A DNA stretch of 34,154 nt, taken from contig OMVN01000023.1 of the NCBI GenBank assembly GCA_900314525.1, forward strand, positions 1-34,154. Direction: 5' to 3'. Every line of letters starts with the position of its first letter. Within the stretch, counting starts at the first letter, position 1. Below the pieces are notes generated by a model. It did no database searches. It had not been told where the DNA came from and was given only the letters and a program-made list of their open reading frames with translations. The position numbers and the translations under genes were made by a program. This document shows, in pieces, positions 8,702-16,525 of this stretch. The stretch is from an uncultured Eubacteriales bacterium. Its GTDB lineage: Bacteria; Bacillota; Clostridia; Lachnospirales; Lachnospiraceae.

Positions 8702-10627
8702 ATGTTTGAAAGTTTTATAAGAGTGGCAGCGGCTACTCCAAGAGTACACATTGGAAATATATCAGAGAACGTTTCTGAAATAATAGAAATTATAGAGGCT
8801 CAGAGAGGAAAGACAGATTTGCTTGTCACACCAGAACTTTCGTTGACAGGATACACATGTGCTGACCTCTTTACGAACAGGAATTTGATTAACAATTGTA
8901 TTGAGGGACTTGGCAAAATTGCCGAGCACACAGAGGGCATAGCAGTTTTAGTTGGAATGCCTTTAGAATACAGAGGTGAACTCTTAAACTGTGCAGTTCT
9001 ATTAAACAACAAGAAAGTATCAGGTATTGTTCCAAAAACATACATCCCTAATTATGGTGAGTTCTATGAGAAGAGATGGTTTAGTGGTGGAAGAAGAGAT
9101 TTAGAATATATAAATTTTGGAAAATTTTCAGATATACCTTTTGGAAATAATGTGATTTTTAACCTCACATATAATGATAAGAGTGTCAAGCTAGGAGTGG
9201 AAATTTGTGAGGATGCATGGACACCAGTATCTCCTGGAAGACTTCTTGCATTAAACGGAGCGGAGATAATTGTAAACCTGTCAGCTTCTAATGAAGTTAT
9301 TGGAAAAGAAAGTTACAGAAGAAATCTGGTTAAGATGACATCGTCTGAATGTCTGTGCGGATATGTATATGTTTCTGCAGGCAGACATGAGTCTACTCAG
9401 GATCTTGTATTTGGCGGACATAATATAATCTGTGAAAATGGAAAGATACTTGGAGAAACGAAATTATTTACAGAAGAAGTTCTTGTTAATGATATCAACC
9501 TCACTAAAATAAGACATGACAGAATCGCAAACAAATCATTTTCAGACTGCAGAAATACATTTGCAGACAGAAAATATGAAGAGATAAAAGTTCCTGTGTC
9601 ATTTATGAAGAAGACAGATCTTTATTCACATGTATCTATGACACCATTTGTACCTAATAATAATCTATTAGAGAGAAGTCTCTCTATTTTCAACATGCAG
9701 GTTGCAGGTCTGATGAGAAGAATTGAGACAACAAGATGTAAGTGTATAGTAGTAGGAGTTTCAGGAGGACTTGATTCAACTCTTGCACTTTTAGTATCAG
9801 CAGCTGCTGTGAAGAGATTAAATCTTTCTCCTAAGATGGTTGTTGGAATAACAATGCCTGGATTTGGTACAACTAAGAGAACAAAGAATAATTCCACACA
9901 GCTTATGAAAATTCTCGGCTGTGATATAAGAGAGATAAATATTGTTGATTCGGTAAGACAGCATTTTAAGGATATAGGTCAGAAAGAATCAGATCATGAC
10001 ATTACGTATGAGAACTGTCAAGCAAGAGAGAGAACACAGATTTTAATGGATGTTTCTAATAAAGAGGGCGGATTCGTAATTGGAACAGGTGATTTATCAG
10101 AACTTGCACTTGGATGGTGCACATACAATGGCGACCACATGAGTATGTACGGCGTAAATGCAAGTATTCCAAAGACTTTAGTCAGGACTTTAGTTGACTA
10201 CGTAGGACATTATATGGCAGATAATGGATTTGATGGACTGAATAAGGTTATTGAAGATATTATTCTTACACCAGTGAGCCCAGAACTTCTTCCTCCAAAT
10301 CCAGATGGAACAATTGCCCAGAAGACAGAGGATACGGTTGGATCTTATATTCTTCATGATTTCTACCTGTATTACACACTTCGTTTTGGAATGACACCAG
10401 AGGAAATTTATGATTTGTGCAGAGTGGCAGTAAAGAACTCAAAAGAATATAACTTTAATGATGAAGAGATAAAGAAATGGCTCAACGTATTCTATACAAG
10501 ATTTTTCAGACAGCAGTTCAAGAGAGACTGTATGCCGGATGGAGTAAAAGTTGGTACAGTATCAGTTAGTCCAAGAGGAGACCTAAGAATGCCATCAGAG
10601 GTTGAAATGGAAGAATACTTGATTTAG
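8702..10627 (+). CDS. nadE: Glutamine-dependent NAD+ synthase
   Basis: The enzyme amidates deamido-NAD to NAD+ using glutamine and ATP. The N-terminal nitrilase-type glutaminase domain has the triad Glu45 (TPELSLTGY), Lys112 (PKTYIPNYGEF) and Cys169 (GVEICEDAW). The C-terminal synthetase domain has the ATP pyrophosphatase loop SGGLDST at 354-360 and the downstream GTGDLSELALGWCTYNGDH motif. At 641 residues it is the long two-domain form, so it needs no separate ammonia source. It is translationally packed between the histidine phosphatase gene (one base before) and the methyltransferase (directly after). Confidence 0.97.
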   Translation: MFESFIRVAAATPRVHIGNISENVSEIIEIIEAQRGKTDLLVTPELSLTGYTCADLFTNRNLINNCIEGLGKIAEHTEGIAVLVGMPLEYRGELLNCAVLLNNKKVSGIVPKTYIPNYGEFYEKRWFSGGRRDLEYINFGKFSDIPFGNNVIFNLTYNDKSVKLGVEICEDAWTPVSPGRLLALNGAEIIVNLSASNEVIGKESYRRNLVKMTSSECLCGYVYVSAGRHESTQDLVFGGHNIICENGKILGETKLFTEEVLVNDINLTKIRHDRIANKSFSDCRNTFADRKYEEIKVPVSFMKKTDLYSHVSMTPFVPNNNLLERSLSIFNMQVAGLMRRIETTRCKCIVVGVSGGLDSTLALLVSAAAVKRLNLSPKMVVGITMPGFGTTKRTKNNSTQLMKILGCDIREINIVDSVRQHFKDIGQKESDHDITYENCQARERTQILMDVSNKEGGFVIGTGDLSELALGWCTYNGDHMSMYGVNASIPKTLVRTLVDYVGHYMADNGFDGLNKVIEDIILTPVSPELLPPNPDGTIAQKTEDTVGSYILHDFYLYYTLRFGMTPEEIYDLCRVAVKNSKEYNFNDEEIKKWLNVFYTRFFRQQFKRDCMPDGVKVGTVSVSPRGDLRMPSEVEMEEYLI

Positions 10628-10636
10628 GTGAAAACT

Positions 10637-11416
10637 ATGATGACAAATATTGAGAAATATTATAATAAATTTAATGAAGATAAGAGACTTTTAAGAAGGC
10701 ACGGCAATGTAGAATTTGTGACTTCTATGAAATACATCCACGAATATCTTGGAGAGGATAAAAACAAGAAAATTATTGATATCGGGGCTGGAACAGGTAG
10801 ATATAGTGTTGCCCTGGCCAATGAAGGTTATGACGTAACGGCAGTTGAACTGGTAAAATATAATCTAGGTATTTTAAAGCAGAAGAATTCTTTGGTAAAA
10901 GCATATCAGGGAAATGCACTGAAACTCTCACGATTTAATGACGAGAGTTTTGATATTACAATATTATTTGGACCAATGTATCATTTAATAAAGTTTGAAG
11001 ATAAAGTAAAGGCATTAAAAGAAGCAGCAAGAGTAACTAAAAAAGGCGGTGTAATATTAGTTGCATATGTAATGAATGAATTCAGCGTGATAACATATGG
11101 ATTTAAAGAAAATAATATTATTGAACTTATTGAAAGTGGAAAAATAGATGAAAACTACCGCGTAAAACCTGGAGAAGATGATTTGTATGATTATGTCAGA
11201 CTTGAAGATATTAATAGGATTAATGATGAAGTGACAGAAGTTGAGAGACTAAAAATCATTTCAGCTGATGGACCTGCAGATTATCTGAGACCGGTGCTAA
11301 ATAAGATGGATGATAAGACGTATGAACAGTTTATCAGGTATCATCTGGCAACATGTGAGAGAACAGAACTTCTTGGTGCCAGCGCCCACACAGTTGACAT
11401 ACTTCTTAAAAAATAG
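10637..11416 (+). CDS. Class I SAM-dependent methyltransferase
   Basis: A cytoplasmic methyltransferase of about 259 residues. Motif I is IIDIGAGTGRYSVAL, followed by the motif II acidic end VTAVEL. A later FDITILFGPMYHLI segment fits the Methyltransf_11/25 type. The small-molecule, RNA or protein substrate cannot be told from sequence. An in-frame GTG lies directly behind the nadE stop (10628), but the AGGTG ribosome binding site overlaps it and serves the ATG at 10637 (or 10640). The 3' end carries the tyrS promoter inside its coding sequence. Confidence 0.87.
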   Translation: MMTNIEKYYNKFNEDKRLLRRHGNVEFVTSMKYIHEYLGEDKNKKIIDIGAGTGRYSVALANEGYDVTAVELVKYNLGILKQKNSLVKAYQGNALKLSRFNDESFDITILFGPMYHLIKFEDKVKALKEAARVTKKGGVILVAYVMNEFSVITYGFKENNIIELIESGKIDENYRVKPGEDDLYDYVRLEDINRINDEVTEVERLKIISADGPADYLRPVLNKMDDKTYEQFIRYHLATCERTELLGASAHTVDILLKK

Positions 11417-11422
11417 TATAAT
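11394..11422 (+). promoter_or_regulatory. Full-consensus promoter of the tyrS T-box transcript
   Basis: TTGACA (11394-11399), a 17-base spacer and TATAAT (11417-11422): a perfect sigma-A consensus. The -35 and most of the spacer lie within the last codons of the methyltransferase gene. Transcription should begin near 11429. Confidence 0.88.
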
Positions 11423-11428
11423 ACAGAA

Positions 11429-11692
11429 AAATTTAAGGCTGTGAAGGGAAAGAGTAGTTTATGCGACTCCTTTAAGAGAGTATCCGGATGGTGCGAGGAT
11501 ATAAGGAGACATTTATGAATACACCCCAGAGCTGCTACCTGAAAATATTATTAGTAGGGATAGACGGGAGCGCCCGTTATAGCGTTAGAGTGTGACAGCA
11601 CTTGTTGAGGAGGATTTCGTGAGGAGTCCTTGATTTTGAGGTGGTACCGCATATTATGCCCTCTGCAGTCTATGATTGCAGGGGGCTTTTTT
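11429..11692 (+). promoter_or_regulatory. T-box riboswitch for tRNA-Tyr
   Basis: A leader RNA that binds uncharged tRNA-Tyr and controls read-through into tyrS. The T-box core GAGGTGGTACCGC lies at 11638-11650. It is followed by the terminator stem GCCCTCTGCA (11658-11667) with TGCAGGGGGC (11677-11686) and six T. A probable specifier codon TAC (Tyr) lies at 11520-11522 in the context GAATACA, matching the downstream gene. The stem I helices were not folded in full. Uncharged tRNA pairs with the UGGU of the T-box and favours the antiterminator. Confidence 0.93.
11658..11692 (+). terminator. T-box-controlled terminator
   Basis: A 10-bp stem with one G-U pair, a nine-base loop and T6. It is the switchable terminator of the T-box leader, 16 bases before tyrS. 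Confidence 0.9.
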
Positions 11693-11708
11693 GAAAGGAT
11701 GAGATGAA

Positions 11709-12932
11709 ATGCAGATTTATGATGAATTAGTGGCAAGAGGATTAATTGCCCAGGTAACAGACGAAGATGAAATTAAGAAACTTATCAATGAAGGAAAGGC
11801 TACATTTTACATTGGATTTGATCCAACAGCAGATTCACTTCATGTAGGACATTTTATGGCTCTCTGTCTTATGAAGAGATTACAGATGGCAGGTAACAAA
11901 CCTGTAGTTTTACTCGGAGGAGGAACAGGATATATCGGAGATCCTACAGGCAGATCAGATTTAAGACAGATGCTTACTCCTGAGACAATAGAGCACAACT
12001 GTGAATGCTTCAAGAAACAGATGGAGAAATTTATTGATTTCTCAGAAGGAGGAGCTATTGCAGTTAATAACGCTGACTGGTTATTAAAACTTAACTACAT
12101 TGATGTATTAAGAGAAGTAGGAACATGTTTCTCTGTTAACAACATGTTAAGAGCAGAGTGCTACAAGCAGAGAATGGAAAAAGGACTTTCATTCTTAGAA
12201 TTCAACTACATGATTATGCAATCATACGATTTTTATCATTTATTCAAAGAATACGGATGCAATATGCAGTTTGGTGGAGATGATCAGTGGTCTAACATGT
12301 TAGGTGGTACAGAGTTAATCAGAAAGAAACTTGGCAAGGATGCATATGCAATGACAATAACTCTTCTGTTAAATTCAGAAGGTAAAAAAATGGGTAAAAC
12401 ATCAAATGGAGCTGTATGGCTTGATCCAGAGAAAACTTCACCATTTGAATTTTTCCAGTACTGGAGAAATGTTGGAGATCAGGATGTTCTTAAATGTATC
12501 AGAATGCTTACATTCCTTCCACTTGAGCAGATAGATGAAATGGACAGCTGGGAAGGCTCTAAGTTAAACGATGCAAAAGAAATCTTGGCTTATGAACTTA
12601 CTAAATTAGTTCACGGTGAAGAAGAGGCAGAAAAAGCAAAGACAGCCAGCCATGCATTATTTGCAGGTGGCGGAGATGATTCAAATATGCCAACAACAAA
12701 ATTTACTGATGATATGTTAAACGATGGTGTAATAAATATTATGGACGCAATGATGACTTGCAAACTTGCAGCATCTAAGAGTGAGGCAAGAAGGCTTATC
12801 ACACAGGGCGGCGTATCAGTAAACGATGAAAAAGTAACAGCAATTGATTTCCAGATAACAAAAGAAATGTTAACAGAAGGAATCAAGATTAAAAAAGGAA
12901 AGAAAACTTTCCACAAAGCTATATTTGAATAA
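11709..12932 (+). CDS. tyrS: Tyrosyl-tRNA synthetase
   Basis: A class I aminoacyl-tRNA synthetase that attaches tyrosine to tRNA-Tyr. It has the HIGH-type motif HVGHF (45-49), a KMSKS-type motif written KMGKT (about 228-232) and the tyrosine-pocket segment [13 protein letters not shown]-terminal S4 RNA-binding domain begins near residue 345 ([20 protein letters not shown]). The 407-residue length is normal. The ribosome binding site is AAAGGATG. It is regulated by the Tyr T-box just upstream. Confidence 0.97.
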   Translation: MQIYDELVARGLIAQVTDEDEIKKLINEGKATFYIGFDPTADSLHVGHFMALCLMKRLQMAGNKPVVLLGGGTGYIGDPTGRSDLRQMLTPETIEHNCECFKKQMEKFIDFSEGGAIAVNNADWLLKLNYIDVLREVGTCFSVNNMLRAECYKQRMEKGLSFLEFNYMIMQSYDFYHLFKEYGCNMQFGGDDQWSNMLGGTELIRKKLGKDAYAMTITLLLNSEGKKMGKTSNGAVWLDPEKTSPFEFFQYWRNVGDQDVLKCIRMLTFLPLEQIDEMDSWEGSKLNDAKEILAYELTKLVHGEEEAEKAKTASHALFAGGGDDSNMPTTKFTDDMLNDGVINIMDAMMTCKLAASKSEARRLITQGGVSVNDEKVTAIDFQITKEMLTEGIKIKKGKKTFHKAIFE

Positions 12933-12958
12933 ATCAGACTTAGTCTGGCAAAATTAGA

Positions 12959-12988
12959 AAATCGAGTGGGGCAAAACCTGCTCGATTT
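12959..12988 (+). promoter_or_regulatory. 12-bp hairpin directly before the GTPase-nuclease ribosome binding site
   Basis: AAATCGAGTGGG (12959-12970) pairs with CCTGCTCGATTT (12977-12988), 12 bp with two wobbles and a six-base loop. No T-run follows, so it is not a normal terminator. It ends eight bases before the GGAGG (12997-13001) of the next gene and could shape its translation or mRNA stability. A smaller palindrome, CAGACTTAGTCTG, precedes it at 12934-12946. Confidence 0.55.
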
Positions 12989-13009
12989 CGTCAAATGGAG
13001 GAATTTTAA

Positions 13010-15616
13010 GTGAAAAATATTGTGGCAGGAATTCTTGCACATGTTGATGCGGGAAAAACTACATTATCAGAAGCAGTTTTATATATGAGCGGTGCCATAA
13101 GAAGTGCTGGAAGAGTGGACAATGGCAATTCATTTCTTGATAATTTTTATCTTGAACGACAGAGAGGAATTACCATTTTTTCAAAACAGGCTGGCATCAG
13201 ATGGAATGAAACTTCTGTCACAATTCTTGATACTCCAGGACATGTAGATTTTTCGGCAGAGATGGAGAGGACACTCTCGGTAATTGATTATGGAATATTA
13301 ATAGTAAGTGGATTTGAATCTCTGGCTAATCAGACAGTGAATCTATTCAGACTTTTAAAAAGATATAATAAACCAGTTTTCATTTTTGTAAATAAGATGG
13401 ACATGGCACTGTCAGATAAGGCGGTAATCTACGATGAAATAAGAAATAAACTTTCAAAGGACTGTGTTGATTTTACAGACTTAAATTTGGAGGAAACAAA
13501 AGAGTCCATAGCCTCATGTTCTGAAAAGATTATGGATAAATATTTATCCTCCGGTGAAATAGAAAAAGAAGATATAGCAGAATCGATAAAAAATCGAGAA
13601 ATCTTCCCGTGCTTTTTTGGCTCGGCCCTTAAGATACAGGGAGTAAAGGAATTTATGGACGGTTTCACAGAATTTGCAAGGGCCGACAATTACTCTGATA
13701 TAAATTCAGGAATCATATACAAAATAAGCCGTGATGACAAGAATAACAGATTAACTCACTTAAGGGTTATGGGTGGAAGAATAAAAGTTAAAGATACCCT
13801 CGAAATTTATGGTGAGAAAATTAATCAGATCAGGTTCTACAACGGAGACAAATTTGAGATCAGGGATTTTGCAATGCCAGGTGAAATTTGTGTAATAACT
13901 GGAATTACTAAATCAAAGGCAGGTGACATGTTTGGAAATGTGCCTGATAATGCAGTCAAAAATATACTAGAACCATTTATGTCATATGAACTGAAATTTG
14001 ACGATAAAGTTAATATGTTAGAAACTGTAAGAAAAATACGAATGCTTGAAGAGGAAATACCTGAAATAGCCGTAATGTGGAATGAGATAACAAAGAGTAT
14101 TTCTATTAAGGTTATGGGTGAGGTTCAGACTGAGGTTATAAAAGATATAATAAAGAACAGATTTGACCTTGATGTGAAATTTGGCAAGGGAAATATATCA
14201 TATAAGGAGACAATTGGAAATACAGTAGAGGGAGTGGGACACTTTGAACCTCTTAGACACTATGCAGAAGTTCATCTTCTTATGGAACCTTTAGAGAGGG
14301 GAAGTGGGCTTGTGTTTGATACTGATGTCAGCACAGACTTGCTGAGTCTAAACTGGCAGAGACTTATTCTAACTCACCTTAAAGAGAAGGTTCATACAGG
14401 AGTGCTGACCAACTCACCTCTGACAGATATGAGAATAACCCTTGTAAATGGAAAATCTCACATAAAACATACTGAGGGCGGGGATATGAGACAGGCCACA
14501 TATAGAGCTTTGAGGCAGGGACTGATGAAAGCAGAATCAATTCTTTTAGAGCCATACTACGAATTTACTCTAAGTGTGCCGAAGAGTACAACAGGAAGAG
14601 CAGTAACTAATCTTGAGCAGAGAGGTGCTAACTTTGACATAACCAGTAATGATGGAGAAAATACTGTAATTGAAGGAAGAGGACCAGTTAGTACTCTGAT
14701 TGATTACGTGCTTGTAGTAAAGGCATTCACAAAAGGTGCTGGAAACATATCATTTAAATTTGCAGGCTATGATATTTGCAAAAATGCCCAGAATATTGTG
14801 AATGAAATTAATTATGACCCCGTTGCAGATATAAATAATTCACCAGATTCTGTATTCTGCAGTCATGGTGTAGGAACAATTGTACCGTGGTCAGAAGTTG
14901 AGAATCACATGCACCTTGAGCTTCGAAATAAAGAAAAGACCAGTGAGCTAAATACATTAAACGTTATAAACAGGCAGAATACAAGAGAACAGAAAACAGG
15001 ATATGAGGCTGATGCAGAACTTTTAGAGATATTTAACAGGACGTATAAATCAGCAAATGTCTCGAATAAATCAAAAGGTTCAAAGAAAATCGAAGAACGG
15101 ATAAAACCAGTAAAACCATATGAATACAAACCAGTAAAGCATAAGGATAAATATCTGCTTGTGGATGGATACAATGTAATATTTGCATGGAAGGAATTAA
15201 GGGAACTTGCCCAGGTAAACATTGATTCTGCAAGAGACAAACTGATTGAAATTATGTCTAATTACCAGGGATACAAAAAAATTCATATGATGATTGTATT
15301 CGATGCATACAAAGTTAGAGGCTTTGGCGGAGAACAGAAAAATTTTGGTAATGTGTGTGTGGTATTTACAAAAGAGGCATGTACTGCAGACAGATATATA
15401 GAAAAATTTGCCCATGATTATGGAAAAAAATATGATATTACCGTTGCTACATCAGATGGTGTGGAGCAGGTTATTATACTTGGTCAGGGCTGCAATCTGA
15501 TATCATCAAGAGAATTTGAAAAGGAAGTTGAAATTACAAATATCCAGATAAGAGAAAATTTAGAGGAAATAAAAAAGAGCCTTAAGAATGGCATAAGCAT
15601 AGAGACGGAGGATTAA
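13010..15616 (+). CDS. Tet(M)/EF-G-like translational GTPase fused to a Rae1/YacP-like NYN endoribonuclease domain
   Basis: An 868-residue cytoplasmic protein. The N-terminal GTPase has G1 AHVDAGKT (10-17), the RGIT switch (52-55), DTPGH (74-78) and NKMD (128-131). EF-G/Tet(M)-like domains II-V follow to about residue 590, including TEGGDMRQATYRALRQG in domain IV. Residues 590-715 form a linker with a Cys/His-bearing segment (SVFCSHGVGTIVPW) and a basic stretch. Residues 715-845 form a NYN/PIN-like domain with LLVDGYN, VFDAYKV, TADRYIE and VATSDGVEQ; candidate metal-binding Asp719, 765, 794 and 816 are all present. Free-standing Rae1 (YacP) cleaves mRNA in the ribosomal A site. The GTG start follows GGAGG by eight bases. 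An automatic tetracycline-resistance label would be unsafe. Role inferred: ribosome-associated mRNA cleavage or rescue. Confidence 0.9.
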   Translation: MKNIVAGILAHVDAGKTTLSEAVLYMSGAIRSAGRVDNGNSFLDNFYLERQRGITIFSKQAGIRWNETSVTILDTPGHVDFSAEMERTLSVIDYGILIVSGFESLANQTVNLFRLLKRYNKPVFIFVNKMDMALSDKAVIYDEIRNKLSKDCVDFTDLNLEETKESIASCSEKIMDKYLSSGEIEKEDIAESIKNREIFPCFFGSALKIQGVKEFMDGFTEFARADNYSDINSGIIYKISRDDKNNRLTHLRVMGGRIKVKDTLEIYGEKINQIRFYNGDKFEIRDFAMPGEICVITGITKSKAGDMFGNVPDNAVKNILEPFMSYELKFDDKVNMLETVRKIRMLEEEIPEIAVMWNEITKSISIKVMGEVQTEVIKDIIKNRFDLDVKFGKGNISYKETIGNTVEGVGHFEPLRHYAEVHLLMEPLERGSGLVFDTDVSTDLLSLNWQRLILTHLKEKVHTGVLTNSPLTDMRITLVNGKSHIKHTEGGDMRQATYRALRQGLMKAESILLEPYYEFTLSVPKSTTGRAVTNLEQRGANFDITSNDGENTVIEGRGPVSTLIDYVLVVKAFTKGAGNISFKFAGYDICKNAQNIVNEINYDPVADINNSPDSVFCSHGVGTIVPWSEVENHMHLELRNKEKTSELNTLNVINRQNTREQKTGYEADAELLEIFNRTYKSANVSNKSKGSKKIEERIKPVKPYEYKPVKHKDKYLLVDGYNVIFAWKELRELAQVNIDSARDKLIEIMSNYQGYKKIHMMIVFDAYKVRGFGGEQKNFGNVCVVFTKEACTADRYIEKFAHDYGKKYDITVATSDGVEQVIILGQGCNLISSREFEKEVEITNIQIRENLEEIKKSLKNGISIETED

Positions 15617-15631
15617 AACCATCCTCCGTCT
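15603..15631. terminator. Inverted repeat across two overlapping convergent stop codons
   Basis: AGACGGAGGAT (15603-15613) and ATCCTCCGTCT (15621-15631) form a perfect 11-bp stem with a seven-base loop. The loop and arm ends contain both stop codons. T-runs are poor on both sides, so termination may be weak; a barrier or mRNA 3'-end stabiliser is also possible. Confidence 0.6.
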
Positions 15632-16341
15632 ATTGTTATAATTTGACCTGTGAGATATTCGTTCATAGAATAAAGACTATATGCAAGATCTGCAACTTCA
15701 GTTGTTTTTCCCATTCTTCCCACAGGAATCTCATCTTCAAGTGATTCTTTTTCTTCATTACTAAGCCTGTCGTTCATAGATGTATCGATTGCACCACATG
15801 CAATAGCATTGACACTAATGTGGGAAGGGGCAAGCTCCTTAGCAAGAGCACGGGTAAAACCATTAATTCCCCCTTTTGATGCAGAATATGCAACTTCACA
15901 GGAACCCCCATTTGAACCAAATACAGAAGAAATATTAATTATGCATCCCCTGTCTAATCCCAGCATATCTGGAATAAAAGCTTTTGAAGTGTAGAAAATG
16001 GAAGAAAGATTTACATCTATTATATGATGCCAATCATCCACGCTCATATCCTGAATTATACCAAAATAATCTATTCCTGCATTGTTAACAACACAGTCTA
16101 TAGTTATATCAGAATCTGCAAGTTTAGATTTTAAATCCAGTATTTGACTGTAATCTGACACATCTGTTGAAAATGCCATACAACATACCCCGTATGATAA
16201 CACTTCCTGCATGGTTTCCGCCAGAGCTTCATTTGATTTGGAAGAAACAAGAATAAGATTAATGCCTTTAGTTGCAAAATTTAAGGCGATTGCTTTCCCA
16301 ATGCCTCTTGATGCACCTGTTATAAGTGTATATCTGTTCAT
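15613..16341 (-). CDS. SDR family oxidoreductase, FabG-like (candidate EF-P 5-aminopentanone reductase)
   Basis: A 242-residue classical short-chain dehydrogenase using NAD(P)H. Visible motifs are TGASRGIG (8-15), NNAG (86-89), catalytic Ser139 (INISSVFG), Tyr152 and Lys156 (YSASK), and the C-terminal LTGQIITIDGGW. The YFG segment after NNAG, SCEVAYSASKGG and NAIACGAIDT resemble the group annotated as elongation factor P 5-aminopentanone reductase (YmfI) in Firmicutes. A plain 3-oxoacyl-ACP reductase cannot be excluded, but no fatty-acid genes are near. The minus-strand ATG follows AGGAGG. Its stop overlaps the GTPase-nuclease stop by four bases, tail to tail. Confidence 0.88.
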   Translation of the reverse strand: MNRYTLITGASRGIGKAIALNFATKGINLILVSSKSNEALAETMQEVLSYGVCCMAFSTDVSDYSQILDLKSKLADSDITIDCVVNNAGIDYFGIIQDMSVDDWHHIIDVNLSSIFYTSKAFIPDMLGLDRGCIINISSVFGSNGGSCEVAYSASKGGINGFTRALAKELAPSHISVNAIACGAIDTSMNDRLSNEEKESLEDEIPVGRMGKTTEVADLAYSLYSMNEYLTGQIITIDGGWF

Positions 16342-16368
16342 AAAATTCCTCCTATATTATTTACATAT

Positions 16369-16398
16369 ATTGTACCATATTTTTGTTTAAAATGTGAA
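16369..16398 (-). promoter_or_regulatory. Possible promoter of the SDR gene
   Basis: On the minus strand TTCACA, an 18-base spacer and TACAAT with a TGG extension. It ends about 28 bases before the SDR start codon. Confidence 0.42.
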
Positions 16399-16424
16399 AA
16401 ATGTAATTTTATGGGAGCAACAAC

Positions 16425-16453
16425 TTGACAATATATACTTCTTTTGTTAAAAT
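16425..16453 (+). promoter_or_regulatory. Promoter of the NlpC/P60 gene
   Basis: TTGACA (16425-16430), 17 bases and TAAAAT (16448-16453) with a TGT extension. The leader that follows has several TGTAAM-like hexamers and the palindrome ACAAATTTGT. Confidence 0.7.
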
Positions 16454-16525
16454 GTAAAAGGTTTTTAACAAATTTGTAACAAATGTAGAAGGTAGCAATT
16501 AGAAGGTATTAGTTCGCAGAAAGGA

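Noticed and set aside
11551-11736. Minus-strand frame across the T-box
   Set aside because: It lies in a structured leader RNA with a clear T-box core and has no coding support.
13010-15616. Tetracycline resistance gene
   Set aside because: Similarity to Tet(M) is to the GTPase architecture. The C-terminal nuclease fusion and the core-genome setting argue against a resistance cassette.
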